Origin: Synechococcus sp. Tobar12-5m-g
GTDB lineage: Bacteria > Cyanobacteriota > Cyanobacteriia > PCC-6307 > Cyanobiaceae
Direction of reading: 5' to 3'
Assembly (NCBI RefSeq): GCF_024345415.1
Contig: NZ_JAGQBB010000006.1
Span: 62,001-126,000, forward strand
Length of the DNA: 64,000 nt
This document shows, in pieces, positions 22,227 through 32,345 of the stretch. Numbering within the stretch: position 1 is the stretch's first letter; every line of letters starts with the position of its first letter. The position numbers and the translations under genes were made by a program. The notes under the pieces were generated by a model. The model saw only the letters and a list, made by a program, of their open reading frames with translations, had not been told where the DNA came from and searched no databases.

Positions 22227-22869
22227 CCATCCCCTGGTTCAGGTGCTGGAGGGTGTGGATCCCGGCAGTTGCCCGAAGCGGCTCAATTTCCATTGCCACA
22301 CCCTCTGCAGCGATGGCAGCCTCGCTCCGGAGCATCTGGCTGACCAGGCGATCGACCTTGGCCTGGAGCATTTTGCGGTCACGGATCACCACAGCGCCCA
22401 GGCCTGCCTGCCGATTCAGAAGCACCTGCGCCAACGCCAACTGGACGGGATGCGGGTGCCCACACTCTGGACTGGCGTGGAGATCAGTTGCCTGCTGGAA
22501 GGTTGCCTGGTCCATGTGCTCGGCCTGGGCTTCAAGCTCGACCATCCAGCCCTGGCTCCCTACCTGGAGGGTCAGGCCGTGGTGGGACAGGCGCTGCAGG
22601 CCGGGGCGGTGCGCTGGGCCATCCAGGCCGCCGGTGGCCTGGCCCTGCTGGCCCATCCCGCCCGGTATCGCCTTCCCCATCAGCCATTGATCCAGGCCGC
22701 CGCCGCGCTGGGGTTTGATGGCGCCGAGGCCTTCTACGACTACGAACAGAAGGCCAACTGGCAACCCAGCCCCCGCGTCTGCCACGCCATCGCCGCCCAG
22801 TTGCGCAGCCTGGGTCTGCTGAGCAGTTGCGGTACAGATACTCATGGGTTACAGCTTCGGGGCCGCTAG
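22216..22869 (+). CDS. PHP-domain phosphoesterase
   Basis: The 217-residue protein has the four PHP metal motifs: HCHTLCSDGS, VTDHHS, a central glutamate in WTGVEISCLLEG, and GTDTHG at the C terminus. This matches the TrpH/YciV-type branch, whose members act as 3',5'-nucleotide phosphatases or 5'-3' exonucleases on short RNAs. It is shorter than the roughly 280 residues of typical members but keeps all metal ligands. The start is GTG at 22216 inside the end of hemJ, so it is likely co-translated. The exact substrate is not known. Confidence 0.87.
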   Translation: MAADHPLVQVLEGVDPGSCPKRLNFHCHTLCSDGSLAPEHLADQAIDLGLEHFAVTDHHSAQACLPIQKHLRQRQLDGMRVPTLWTGVEISCLLEGCLVHVLGLGFKLDHPALAPYLEGQAVVGQALQAGAVRWAIQAAGGLALLAHPARYRLPHQPLIQAAAALGFDGAEAFYDYEQKANWQPSPRVCHAIAAQLRSLGLLSSCGTDTHGLQLRGR

Positions 22870-22872
22870 GGT
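22867..22872 (+). promoter_or_regulatory. TAGGGT box, candidate -10 of the unknown 182-residue gene
   Basis: TAGGGT sits 26 nt before the ATG at 22899 and overlaps the PHP gene stop codon (TAG). Confidence 0.4.
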
Positions 22873-22898
22873 TGCCTGAAGGTTCCGGATTACTGACC

Positions 22899-23447
22899 AT
22901 GGGTCTGCTCGATCGCCTGCTTGGCAATGGTTCCAACAGTGGAGACTTCACCTCCAAGAAGCCCAAGCCAGCGAAGGCTGCGGCGAAACAGGACAACGCC
23001 ACCTTCTTCCTCGATGCCGATGCGTCCAGCACCCTCGGCAATGTCGATTACATGCGCCGCCCGAACACCATCCGCCACACCTTCCCCGGCAACGCCGACA
23101 ACCCCGGCGATAAGGAGATGATTCAGCAGGTGGATTCCATGGAGGCGCGGGTCGAGTCCGCTTCCGCCTCCCTGGGCAATCCCGTAGCCGCCAAGGCCCC
23201 CAGGGGACTGAACAACGGCGTTCCCAAGCAGGTCAAGAAAACATTTGCCGAGAAGCTGAGTGCCTCGGAGTTGAGCCGCAGGCTGCGCGGATCCGCTGCG
23301 AATGGGGTCAACACCCAGGGCAACACGATCACCCCCCGCACCGCCAGTTCAGGATCCGCCGACGCCCAACCCCAGACCAGCCAGCAAACAGCCAAGCCGG
23401 GCACGATCGATCCGTTCAAATCGATGGCCAGGGACATCATCACCTGA
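22899..23447 (+). CDS. Conserved-looking protein of unknown function (182 aa)
   Basis: I do not recognise the family. The protein begins MGLLDRLLGNG and has a well-structured-looking central segment FFLDADASSTLGNVDYMRRP followed by NTIRHTFPGN. The rest is polar and rich in Ala, Ser, Gln and Thr, with basic patches, and probably disordered. The C terminus FKSMARDIIT looks like a short amphipathic helix. No signal peptide or membrane segment is seen. The ATG at 22899 is supported by a TAGGGT box at 22867 and by the repeated use of that spacing elsewhere in the window. It is convergent with cobN (23 bp apart). Confidence 0.75.
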   Translation: MGLLDRLLGNGSNSGDFTSKKPKPAKAAAKQDNATFFLDADASSTLGNVDYMRRPNTIRHTFPGNADNPGDKEMIQQVDSMEARVESASASLGNPVAAKAPRGLNNGVPKQVKKTFAEKLSASELSRRLRGSAANGVNTQGNTITPRTASSGSADAQPQTSQQTAKPGTIDPFKSMARDIIT

Positions 23448-23470
23448 AGCCGCTGAGGCTCCGAACCGAA

Positions 23471-26400
23471 TCAGGCTTCAATCAAGGTTTCGCTGCTGAG
23501 CACCAGCTCACGCAGATGTTCCAACTGGGTGCGGTCCGCCCCTTCCCAGAGCCCACGGTTGTGGGCTTCGAGCAGTCGTTCTGCCATGTCCCGCAGGGCC
23601 CAGGGGTTGCACAATCGCAGAAAATCGAGGGTGGTTTCGGATTGAAGCCATTCCCGGCAGATCGCCCCATAGCTCCAGTCCGGCACCCGACCGGTGCTGG
23701 CGTCGTAGGCAAACAGGTAATCGAGGCTGGCGGCCAGCTCGAACCCCCCCTTGTAGCCGTGGGCCCGCATGCCCTCGATCCAGCGCGGATTGAGAACGCG
23801 GGAGCGCAGCACCTTGTCGAACTCCCGCTCCAGGCGATGGAGGCGGGGGCGTTGGTGGCGGGAATGGTCCCCGAACCAGAGGGCCGGAGCCGCGCCTCGC
23901 ACCCGTTCGGTGGCGGCGCTGAGCCCCCCCTGGAACTGGTAGTAGTCGTCGGAATCGAGCAGGTCGTGCTCGCGGTTGTCCTGGTTGTGCAGCACCACCT
24001 CCACCTGGCCCAGGCGCCGCTCCAGGCCGGCCCGGTCAGCCACGGCTTCGCAGCCACCAGCGCCGCGGCCTTCGTAGCGCCAGCCGCTCCAGTTCAGGAA
24101 CGCTTCGCCCAGGTCGCCGCGTGTCTCCCACTGACCACTGTCGATCAGGCCCTGCAGGCCGGCGCCGTAGGCGCCGGGGGCTGAGCCGTAGACCCTGGCG
24201 CAGTTCCCCTCCCGCCGGGCACTGGCGGCCAGGGGGTTGTCCACTTCGGATTCCTCCAGCGCCGCCACCAGGGCCGTCGCCTGGTTCACCCAGCTCACCA
24301 GCTGAGGAAAGGCATCCCGGAACAGCCCGGAGATCCGCAGGGTCACATCCACCCGGGGGCGGCCTAGCAGGGTCAGCGGGATCACCTCCAGCCCCACCAT
24401 GCGCCGGGTCGGTCCATCCCAGACCGGCCGCACGCCCATCAGGGCCAGGGCCTGGCCGATGTCTTCGCCACCGTTGCGCATGGTGGCCGTGCCCCACATC
24501 GAGAGTGCCAGGTGGCTGAGGTGGTTGCCCTCCTCCTGCAGGTGGAGCTCGAGCAGCAGTTCGGCGCTGCGCCGACCCAGGTCCCAGGCCGCTTCGGTGG
24601 GCAGGCCCCGCAGATCGACGCTGTAAAAGTTGCGGCCGGTGGGGAGCAGGTCCGGGCGTCCCCGCGTCGGTGCGCCCGATGGACCGGCCGCGATCCTCTC
24701 CCCCGCCACACCGGCCAGAAAGGAGCGGCGCTCCGCCTCGCCACAGGCGAGCAACCGGGGGAGGAGTGTGCCGGCGATGCGCTGCAGCACCGCCGCGGTG
24801 GCGGGACCAGGAACCCCGATCAGCCTCGACGCCTGTTCGCCAGCCAGGAGGGGCTGCAGCAGGGCCAGGGCCAGCCGCTCCAGCCGCTCCACCCCATCGC
24901 CGCAGCAGCGCAGGCCGGCGACAGCCGCGGGTTCCGAGCCTGGCGGGATTCCGTCGAGCAGGGTGGCCAGCACCAGCCGATCAGCGGGGCTGAGCGGAGC
25001 CTGCTCATCGTCGGCCCAGGGATCGAGCGCCAGGCCCAGATCCAGGGCGATCGCCTGGGTCAGCCCCGGGCCCTCGGCCAGGGGGGGACGGGCCAGGCAC
25101 AGCAGCAATTCACCCAGGGGTGCAGTGGCGGGCAAGGTGCCGAAGGTGTGCAGACCGGTGCGGATCTGGGCCTCCTTAAGTTCACAGAGGTAGCCATCGG
25201 CCGCCTCCAGCCGGGCGTCGAGGGTGCTGGGGGAGACCGTGCCGGGGCAGCCAAGGGGCATGGCCATCGCCTCAAGCTCATCGGCCAGCTGCCGGCGCAG
25301 CGGCTCCACCCGGGCGGAGCCGAGCTGGCGGGCTTCCCAGTATTCGTCGAGCAGGGCCTCCAGCCGTTGCTCCGGTCCATGCAGGCCGGCCCGGCCGAGC
25401 GGCGGGGTGAGGTGATCGAGGATCACGGCCTGGGCCCGGCGCTTGGCCTGGGATCCTTCCCCCGGATCGTTGACGATGAAGGGATAGAGGTGGGGCATCG
25501 GCCCCAGGGCCCATTCCGGGAAACACTGGTCGGAGAGGCCTAGGCCCTTGCCGGGCAGCCACTCCAGGTTGCCGTGCTTGCCGACATGGACCACGAGCTG
25601 GCAGGCGGCGGTCTGCCGCAACCAGAGGTACTGGGCCAGGTAGGCGTGGGAGGGGGGCAGGTCAGGGCAGTGGTAACTGAGAGTTGGATCGCGGTCGTAG
25701 CCGCGTTCCGGCTGGATCAGCACCACCACCGCCCCGAAGCCAAGGCCGCGGATGGCAAAGCCAGGCCCCCCTGGCGTGGCTTCCAGGCCCCCATCCCCAC
25801 AGGGTGGCCCCCAGCGGGCCTCCAGCAGGACCCTGCCGCTGGCCGGCAAGGTTTCATACCACTCCTGATAGGTGGCCAGGGGCAGGTGGTCGAGGGCCGG
25901 CCGGTGCCCGCTTTCCGGATCGTTGGTGCGGCCTGCCAGCAGCAGCTGGATCAGGGCATCCCCACTGGCCGGCAAGGGCCCCGGGCCCAAGTCGTGGCCG
26001 GCCTCCTGGAGCCACCGCAGCATCAGGGCGGTGCTGGCCGGAGTATCGAGGCCCACACCGTTGGCCAGCCGGCTGTTCCGGGTCGGGTAGTTGGCCAGCA
26101 CCAGGGCCAGCCGCCGCTCCCCCGCGTCTGTTCGGCGCAGCTCCACCCAGGCCCGCACCAACCGGGCGATCCAATCGAGCCGTTCTGGATCCGGCTCGTA
26201 GCGATGCAGCGCCGTGGTGAGCTGCTGATCGGTGCCTGCGAGCTCCTTGAAGGCGCCGACCCGGCTGGTGATGCGGCCATCCAGCTCCGGCAGGGCCACC
26301 TGCAGGCTGAGGTCGAGGGGGCCCAGGCCGATGCTGCTGGCCTGCCAGTGGTGGCGGCTCTGGGTGCTGCAAAGCAATTGCAGCACCGGCACGTTCAGGT

Positions 26401-27223
26401 CCTCCCACAGGGGAGCGCCGAGGCCGGCCTCCTCGAACTGCACGGACGCGAAGGAGGTGCTGCAGAGCACCGCCTGAACCGCCTCGCGCCGGAACAGATC
26501 GGCCACCCCCCGCTGCACGCCCTGATCCCGCAACCCACTCACCCAAAGGGCCCTTGGGCACAGCCCCTGGCCCCGCAGGGCCCCCAGGCAGGCCTCGACA
26601 AGGGCCGTGTCGCCTGCCTGCAGCAGGGCTCGGTAAAACACCAGGCCCACCCGGGGGCCCGGCTCCTCGCGCCAGTCCTGGGGCAGGGGATCGGCCAGCG
26701 GCAGCACAGACGGGGGCTGTACGGCATCCCCCGCCAGCTGGCCGCGCAGGACAACCAGCACCCGGCGCAGGTTCTCCGTGCCCCCTTCGCGCAGGCAGCG
26801 GCCGATCGCCACGGTCAGGACCACCGGCACCGTGCCCAGGCTGGCCAGGGCCTCCTCTTCATCGGCGGTGCCGGCGACCACCAGCAGGTGGCGCTGGGGG
26901 GCCTGCGCCGCCCAGGCCCGCAGCCGCTCCAGCCCGTAGCTCCAGTGGCCCCGCCCCCCCAGAAGGCGAATCAGCACCAGCTGGGTCCTGCCCATGCTGG
27001 TGGCGAGGTAGTGATCGATCGCCGCCGGATGATGGAGGGACGCCAGGTTCAGGCCTCGCACCGCCTCCGGCATCACAGTGGAATCCCGGCTCAACAGATC
27101 GGCCAGGCTCTGCAGATCGGTGTCGGCGCTGGTCAGCACCAGCAGCGGCGCCGACGGTTGCTCGACCAGCAGGGGACCCTCCGCCGGATCCGACTGGCCG
27201 GGAACTGAGGCAAGCCTGTGCAT
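23471..27223 (-). CDS. cobN: Cobaltochelatase large subunit
   Basis: CobN is the large subunit of the ATP-dependent chelatase that inserts cobalt into the corrin ring in B12 synthesis. The 1250-residue protein has the family signature HVGKHGNLEWLPGKGLGLS, with HLYPFIVNDPGEGSQAKRR after it, and the C-terminal VYGSAPGAYGAGLQGLIDSG block. It is related to ChlH of magnesium chelatase, but length and these segments fit CobN. CobS/CobT-type or ChlI/ChlD partner subunits are not in the window. It is divergent from ilvE with an 89-bp gap where no riboswitch was recognised. Confidence 0.94.
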   Translation of the reverse strand: MHRLASVPGQSDPAEGPLLVEQPSAPLLVLTSADTDLQSLADLLSRDSTVMPEAVRGLNLASLHHPAAIDHYLATSMGRTQLVLIRLLGGRGHWSYGLERLRAWAAQAPQRHLLVVAGTADEEEALASLGTVPVVLTVAIGRCLREGGTENLRRVLVVLRGQLAGDAVQPPSVLPLADPLPQDWREEPGPRVGLVFYRALLQAGDTALVEACLGALRGQGLCPRALWVSGLRDQGVQRGVADLFRREAVQAVLCSTSFASVQFEEAGLGAPLWEDLNVPVLQLLCSTQSRHHWQASSIGLGPLDLSLQVALPELDGRITSRVGAFKELAGTDQQLTTALHRYEPDPERLDWIARLVRAWVELRRTDAGERRLALVLANYPTRNSRLANGVGLDTPASTALMLRWLQEAGHDLGPGPLPASGDALIQLLLAGRTNDPESGHRPALDHLPLATYQEWYETLPASGRVLLEARWGPPCGDGGLEATPGGPGFAIRGLGFGAVVVLIQPERGYDRDPTLSYHCPDLPPSHAYLAQYLWLRQTAACQLVVHVGKHGNLEWLPGKGLGLSDQCFPEWALGPMPHLYPFIVNDPGEGSQAKRRAQAVILDHLTPPLGRAGLHGPEQRLEALLDEYWEARQLGSARVEPLRRQLADELEAMAMPLGCPGTVSPSTLDARLEAADGYLCELKEAQIRTGLHTFGTLPATAPLGELLLCLARPPLAEGPGLTQAIALDLGLALDPWADDEQAPLSPADRLVLATLLDGIPPGSEPAAVAGLRCCGDGVERLERLALALLQPLLAGEQASRLIGVPGPATAAVLQRIAGTLLPRLLACGEAERRSFLAGVAGERIAAGPSGAPTRGRPDLLPTGRNFYSVDLRGLPTEAAWDLGRRSAELLLELHLQEEGNHLSHLALSMWGTATMRNGGEDIGQALALMGVRPVWDGPTRRMVGLEVIPLTLLGRPRVDVTLRISGLFRDAFPQLVSWVNQATALVAALEESEVDNPLAASARREGNCARVYGSAPGAYGAGLQGLIDSGQWETRGDLGEAFLNWSGWRYEGRGAGGCEAVADRAGLERRLGQVEVVLHNQDNREHDLLDSDDYYQFQGGLSAATERVRGAAPALWFGDHSRHQRPRLHRLEREFDKVLRSRVLNPRWIEGMRAHGYKGGFELAASLDYLFAYDASTGRVPDWSYGAICREWLQSETTLDFLRLCNPWALRDMAERLLEAHNRGLWEGADRTQLEHLRELVLSSETLIEA

Positions 27224-27312
27224 CCCCCCATCTTCGGCCCTGGCGGTGAGAAGATCGCTCCGGCGCCTGTCGTCGACGCCCCTCGCTCCGCCGCCACACC
27301 CCGTCGCTCAGC

Positions 27313-28230
27313 ATGCACCAGTTCCTTCCCTACGCCTGGTTTGGCGGCCGCTGCGTTCCCTTTGCCGAAGCCACGATCTCCGTGGCCACCCACGCGCTCC
27401 ACTACGGCACCGGAGCGTTCGGCGGCATGCGGGCCCTGCCCAATCCCACCGACCCGACGGAGATTCTGCTGTTCAGGGCCGATCGCCACGCCCGGCGGCT
27501 CAGTCAGAGCGCCCGGCTGTTGCTCACCGAGCTGCCGGAGGCCACGATCCATGGGGCGATTGATCAATTCCTGCAGGCCAACCGCCCCACCACACCGATC
27601 TATCTCCGCCCCTTCGTTTACACCAGTGATCTCGGCATCGCCCCCCGCCTGCATGACATTGAAACTGACTTTCTGATCTACGGAATTGAACTCGGTGATT
27701 ATCTTTCTCCGGATGGGGTCACCTGCCGGTTCAGCAGTTGGTGCCGTCAGGAAGATCGCTCCCTGCCGTTGCGGGGCAAGATCAGCGGTGCCTACATCAC
27801 CAGCTCCCTGGCCAAGACCGAAGCGGTGAAGAGCGGCTTCGACGAAGCATTGCTGCTCAACAGCCGGGGCAAGGTGAGCGAGGCCAGTGGCATGAACCTG
27901 TTCATCGTTCGTGATGGCGTGCTGATCACCCCCGGCGTCGATCAGGACATTCTCGAGGGCATCACCCGGGCCAGCATTCTTGAGCTGGCCAGGGATCTCG
28001 GCATCCCCACCCTGGAGCGTGCCGTCGACAAGACGGAGTTGTTCGTGGCCGATGAGGTGTTTCTCAGCGGCACCGCCGCCCGGGTCACGCCGGTGGGACG
28101 GATTGAAAGCACCGATCTGCCCACCGAACGCCCAGTGATGGCGCAGCTGCGCGATCGGCTCACCACGATCACCCATGGACTTGATCCCGCCTACGACCAC
28201 TGGGTCACCCGTGTGCGACTCCTGTCCTGA
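27313..28230 (+). CDS. ilvE: Branched-chain amino acid aminotransferase
   Basis: This fold-type IV PLP aminotransferase of 305 residues carries out the last step of leucine, isoleucine and valine synthesis. The PLP lysine is K156 in LRGKISGAYI. Other family landmarks are ALHYGTGAFGGMRA, YLRPFVYTSD, SEASGMNLFIV and DEVFLSGTAARVTPV. The ATG at 27313 begins MHQFLPYAWFGG, the usual opening for this group. It is divergent from cobN; metH starts 61 bp downstream in the same direction. Confidence 0.95.
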   Translation: MHQFLPYAWFGGRCVPFAEATISVATHALHYGTGAFGGMRALPNPTDPTEILLFRADRHARRLSQSARLLLTELPEATIHGAIDQFLQANRPTTPIYLRPFVYTSDLGIAPRLHDIETDFLIYGIELGDYLSPDGVTCRFSSWCRQEDRSLPLRGKISGAYITSSLAKTEAVKSGFDEALLLNSRGKVSEASGMNLFIVRDGVLITPGVDQDILEGITRASILELARDLGIPTLERAVDKTELFVADEVFLSGTAARVTPVGRIESTDLPTERPVMAQLRDRLTTITHGLDPAYDHWVTRVRLLS

Positions 28231-28291
28231 GCATCTCCGGACCCAGGCCGGACCGGTGATGATGGCCGGATCGTTGACGGGTTGAGGGTCG

Positions 28292-31200
28292 ATGGCAGCA
28301 GTCGTGACGCAGGTTGCAGAACCGGCCGTAAAGACGATGGGCTTCCTTGAGAGGCTCCATTCGCCGGAGCGCCCCGTGCTGGTCTTCGACGGGGCCACCG
28401 GCACCTCCTTGCAGCAGATGGACCTGAGCGCCGATGACTTCGGCGGAGCTGCCCTGGAGGGCTGCAACGAAAACCTGGTCTTCACCCGACCCGATGCGGT
28501 TCTGGCGGTGCACCGCCAGTTCCTGGAGGTGGGCTGTGACGTGATCGAAACCGACACCTTCGGGGCCGCCTCGATCGTGTTGGTGGAGTACGGCCTTCAG
28601 GATCAGGCCTTCGCCATCAACCAGCGGGCCGCCGAGCTCGCCAAGCAGGTGGCCCGGGAGTACAGCACGCCGCAGAAACCCCGTTACGTGGCGGGTTCGA
28701 TCGGTCCCACCACCAAGTTGCCCACGCTGGGCCACATCGGCTTCGATGCGATGAAGGCATCCTTCCAGGAGCAGGCGGAGGGCCTGATCGCAGGGGATGT
28801 GGATCTGTTCATCGTCGAAACCTGCCAGGACGTTCTTCAGATCAAGGCGGCGCTGCAGGGCATCGAAGCCGCCTTCACCGCCACCGGCCAGCGCCGACCC
28901 TTGATGGTGTCGGTGACCGTGGAAACGACCGGCACGATGCTGGTGGGCACCGACATCGCCGCGGTGGTGGCGATTCTGGAGCCCTTCTCGATTGACATCC
29001 TCGGCCTCAACTGTGCCACCGGTCCAGAGCAGATGAAGGAGCATGTTCGCTATCTCAGCGAGCACAGCCCTTTCGTGGTGAGCTGCATCCCGAACGCCGG
29101 CCTGCCGGAGAACGTGGGCGGTGTGGCCCATTACCGCCTGACACCCCTGCAGATGAAGATGCAGTTGATGCACTTCGTCGAAGATCTTGGCGTCCAGGTG
29201 ATTGGCGGTTGCTGTGGCACCACCCCCGCCCACATCGGTGCCCTGGCTGAACTGGCCGCCGAACTTCACCCCAGTCCCCGCCGGGTGCGCCTGCCGGAGG
29301 AACAGCTCAGCCGTCCCGCCCTGCAGGGGGAGCCGGCGGCGGCCTCGATCTATGGCATCACCCCTTACCACCAGGACAATTCCTTCCTGATCATCGGGGA
29401 ACGCCTCAATGCCAGCGGCTCGAAGAAGGTGCGGGAGCTGCTCAACCAGGAGGACTGGGATGGCCTGGTGGCCCTGGCCAGGGGACAGGTCAAGGAGAAT
29501 GCCCATGTTCTCGATGTCAATGTCGACTATGTCGGCAGGGACGGCGAAAAGGACATGCACGATCTGGTCAGCCGGCTGGTCACCAATGTGAACCTGCCGC
29601 TGATGCTTGATTCCACCGAGTGGCAGAAGATGGAGGCTGGCCTCAAGGTGGCCGGCGGCAAGTGCATCCTCAACTCCACCAACTATGAAGATGGCGATGA
29701 ACGCTTCTTCAAGGTGCTGGAGCTGGCCCGGCGCTTCGGCGCCGGCGTGGTGGTGGGCACGATCGATGAGGAGGGCATGGCCCGCACCGCCGAGCGCAAG
29801 TTTGCGATCGCCCAACGGGCCTACCGCGATGCGGTTGAGTTCGGGATTCCTGCCCACGAGATCTTTTATGACGCCCTCGCCCTGCCGATTTCCACCGGCA
29901 TCGAGGAAGACCGCCGCAACGGGGCGGCGACGATCGAGGCGATCCGCCAAATCCGCTCCCAGCTTCCCGGGGTGCATGTGGTGCTGGGGGTGAGCAACAT
30001 CAGCTTCGGCCTTTCTCCAGCCACCCGGATCGTGCTCAATTCAGTCTTTCTGCACGAATGCTGTCAGGCCGGAATGGACGCCGCGATCGTCAGCCCCGCC
30101 AAGATTCTTCCCCTCGCCAAGATCAATGCCGAAACCCAGCAGGTTTGCCTCGATCTGATCAATGATGCCCGCCGCTTCGATGGCGATGTCTGCACCTATG
30201 ACCCCCTCGGCGAGCTCACCAAGCTCTTTGAAGGGGTCAGCGCCAGGGAAGCCCGCGAATCCGGTCCCTCCCTGGCTGATCTGCCGGTGGAAAAGCGGTT
30301 GAGCCAGCACATCATCGATGGCGAACGCATCGGCCTGGAGCCGGCCCTGAACGAGGCGCTTGCCACCTACCCCCCCCTTCAGATCATCAACACCTTCCTG
30401 CTCGATGGCATGAAGGTGGTGGGTGAACTGTTCGGCTCCGGTCAGATGCAGTTGCCGTTCGTGTTGCAGAGCGCCGAAACCATGAAGGCGGCCGTGGCCT
30501 TCCTAGAGCCCCACATGGAGAAGGTAGAAGGCGAGCGGCGTGCCAAGGCCAAGTTCCTGATCGCCACGGTGAAGGGAGATGTTCATGACATCGGCAAGAA
30601 TCTTGTTGACATCATCCTCACGAACAACGGCTATGAGGTGATCAATCTTGGCATCAAACAGCCGGTTGATGCGATCATCGAAGCCCAGCGCCTGCACCAG
30701 GCCGATTGCATCGCCATGAGTGGCCTGCTGGTGAAATCAACGGCGTTCATGAAGGACAATCTGCAGGCGTTCAATCAGGCGGGCATCGTGGTGCCGGTGA
30801 TCCTCGGTGGGGCCGCCCTCACCCCCCGTTTCGTGAATAAGGATTGCCGCAGTGTGTACCACGGCCAGGTGATCTATGGCCGTGATGCCTTCTCCGACCT
30901 GCGCTTCATGGATGCCCTGGCGGAGGCGAAGGAGGCCGGCCACTGGGACGACCTCCAGGGCTTCCTCAACGGCATCCCGGCGGGGCTGGGCCTGACGGCG
31001 GAGGCGGATCCAGCCGAGGCTGATGGCGTTGAAGCTGATTCAAACCCGGATGAAGCCGCAGCGTCCGGTGCTGATCAGGCCGGGCAACCTGCCGCGCCGG
31101 AACCATCTCCCCTGAGCCAGGAGCGTTCCGAAGCCGTGCCGGAGCAGCCGGCGATCAGCCCGCCCTTCCTGGGCAGCCGCGTGCTCCACGAGGGGGAGAT

Positions 31201-31957
31201 CCCCCTGGCGGAGGTCTTCGCCTACCTGGATCGCAATGCCCTGTTCGCCGGCCAGTGGCAGTTGCGCAAGGCGCAGAAGCAAAGCCGGGACGACTACGAG
31301 CGGATGCTGGCGGAGAAGGCCGAGCCGGTGCTGGCCGGCTGGATCGAGCGCTGCCTCCAGGAGGGCCTGCTGACTCCGCGGGTCGCCTACGGCTACTTCC
31401 CGTGTGGGCGGGAGGGCAACAGCGTGGTGGTCTTCGATCCCACCGATCCGGGGGTGGAACTGGGCCGCTTTGTGCTGCCCCGCCAGCGTGCCGGCAACCG
31501 CTACTGCATCGCCGATTTCTTCCGGGATCTCGACGCCGGCCGCCCCACCGACGTGCTGCCGATGCAGGCCGTCACCATGGGGGAGGTTGCCACCAATTTC
31601 GCCAAGGAACTCTTCGCTGCCGATCGCTACACCGACTACCTCTATTTCCATGGTCTGGCGGTGCAGATGGCCGAAGCCCTGGCGGAGTGGGTCCACGCCC
31701 GCATCCGCCTTGAACTGGGTTTCGGCGAAGAGGAACCCTCGGAACTGCGGGAGGTGCTTGCCCAGCGCTATCGCGGCAGCCGCTATTCGTTCGGCTATCC
31801 GGCCTGCCCCAACGTGGCCGATTCGCGCCAGCAGCTGTTCTGGCTGGGTGCCGACCGAATCGGCCTCAAGATGGATGAAAGCGACCAGCTCGAACCCGAG
31901 CAGAGCACCACGGCCCTGGTGGCCCTCCATACCCAGGCCCGCTACTTCAGCGCCTGA
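28292..31957 (+). CDS. metH: Cobalamin-dependent methionine synthase
   Basis: MetH methylates homocysteine from 5-methyltetrahydrofolate through methylcobalamin. Domains run in order: homocysteine-binding with zinc cysteines C241, C307 and C308 (GGCCGT); pterin-binding ([13 protein letters not shown]); the cap plus B12-binding domain with H765 in DVHDIGKN as lower axial ligand; and the SAM-dependent reactivation domain at the C terminus ([14 protein letters not shown]). Total 1221 residues. Between the B12 and reactivation domains (about residues 903-955) lies an acidic, proline/alanine-rich linker. A second possible start is the ATG at 28337, nearer the conserved fold. Confidence 0.97.
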   Translation: MAAVVTQVAEPAVKTMGFLERLHSPERPVLVFDGATGTSLQQMDLSADDFGGAALEGCNENLVFTRPDAVLAVHRQFLEVGCDVIETDTFGAASIVLVEYGLQDQAFAINQRAAELAKQVAREYSTPQKPRYVAGSIGPTTKLPTLGHIGFDAMKASFQEQAEGLIAGDVDLFIVETCQDVLQIKAALQGIEAAFTATGQRRPLMVSVTVETTGTMLVGTDIAAVVAILEPFSIDILGLNCATGPEQMKEHVRYLSEHSPFVVSCIPNAGLPENVGGVAHYRLTPLQMKMQLMHFVEDLGVQVIGGCCGTTPAHIGALAELAAELHPSPRRVRLPEEQLSRPALQGEPAAASIYGITPYHQDNSFLIIGERLNASGSKKVRELLNQEDWDGLVALARGQVKENAHVLDVNVDYVGRDGEKDMHDLVSRLVTNVNLPLMLDSTEWQKMEAGLKVAGGKCILNSTNYEDGDERFFKVLELARRFGAGVVVGTIDEEGMARTAERKFAIAQRAYRDAVEFGIPAHEIFYDALALPISTGIEEDRRNGAATIEAIRQIRSQLPGVHVVLGVSNISFGLSPATRIVLNSVFLHECCQAGMDAAIVSPAKILPLAKINAETQQVCLDLINDARRFDGDVCTYDPLGELTKLFEGVSAREARESGPSLADLPVEKRLSQHIIDGERIGLEPALNEALATYPPLQIINTFLLDGMKVVGELFGSGQMQLPFVLQSAETMKAAVAFLEPHMEKVEGERRAKAKFLIATVKGDVHDIGKNLVDIILTNNGYEVINLGIKQPVDAIIEAQRLHQADCIAMSGLLVKSTAFMKDNLQAFNQAGIVVPVILGGAALTPRFVNKDCRSVYHGQVIYGRDAFSDLRFMDALAEAKEAGHWDDLQGFLNGIPAGLGLTAEADPAEADGVEADSNPDEAAASGADQAGQPAAPEPSPLSQERSEAVPEQPAISPPFLGSRVLHEGEIPLAEVFAYLDRNALFAGQWQLRKAQKQSRDDYERMLAEKAEPVLAGWIERCLQEGLLTPRVAYGYFPCGREGNSVVVFDPTDPGVELGRFVLPRQRAGNRYCIADFFRDLDAGRPTDVLPMQAVTMGEVATNFAKELFAADRYTDYLYFHGLAVQMAEALAEWVHARIRLELGFGEEEPSELREVLAQRYRGSRYSFGYPACPNVADSRQQLFWLGADRIGLKMDESDQLEPEQSTTALVALHTQARYFSA

Positions 31958-31995
31958 ACCGGTGCGAGGCTGGCTGGGTCCCTGCTTTGTTTCCC

Positions 31996-32286
31996 ATGAC
32001 CCTTGCCGCTTCCGGCACCCTGGCTGGCCCCGATGGGGTGGATGCCGCGATCGCAGCCGGCCTTGATCTTGATGGCACAGCGATTCCTGCCGGGATGCTT
32101 GCTCTCTACAACGAGGTGATGGCGCTTGAAGCTCAGCGGGCCCGCAGCGGCGTGCGGAAATCGATGCGCAACCGGGTGGTGAAGACCGGGTCCAAGCATT
32201 TCGATCAGGCCAGCCTCAACGCCCGGCTTGAGGCTGCCGGCTGGGAGAGTCTCAAGGCCAAGGAGATCGCCTTCTTCTACGGCTAA
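31996..32286 (+). CDS. Small conserved-looking protein of unknown function (96 aa)
   Basis: I do not recognise the family. The N-terminal half is Gly/Ala-rich (GVDAAIAAGLDLDGTAIPAG). The C-terminal half is basic and helical, with RSGVRKSMRNRVVKTGSKHF and ending KAKEIAFFYG. The basic patch suggests nucleic acid or ribosome contact, but this is inference. The ATG at 31996 lies 38 bp after metH; a TTG at 31987 is in frame. A strong hairpin follows its stop, and the next gene is convergent. Confidence 0.7.
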   Translation: MTLAASGTLAGPDGVDAAIAAGLDLDGTAIPAGMLALYNEVMALEAQRARSGVRKSMRNRVVKTGSKHFDQASLNARLEAAGWESLKAKEIAFFYG

Positions 32287-32299
32287 TCCCCAGCTGAGC

Positions 32300-32340
32300 C
32301 CTGAGGGCCCTGACCTCGACTGCAGGGCAGAACCCTCAGG
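32300..32340. terminator. Nested hairpin between convergent genes, possible bidirectional terminator
   Basis: CCTGAGGG at 32300-32307 pairs perfectly with CCCTCAGG at 32333-32340. Inside it CCCTG (308-312) pairs with CAGGG (323-327). The element lies 14 bp after one stop and 6 bp before the convergent stop. No uridine tract follows on either side. Confidence 0.5.
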
Positions 32341-32345
32341 TGTCT

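Noticed and set aside
28231-28291. Cobalamin or SAH riboswitch before metH
   Set aside because: Only 61 bp are available, and neither the B12 box nor the SAH consensus could be recognised. The same holds for the 107 bp before nrdJ.
28205-29977. A 590-codon open frame antisense to metH
   Set aside because: Shadow of metH, whose zinc and pterin motifs are clear.
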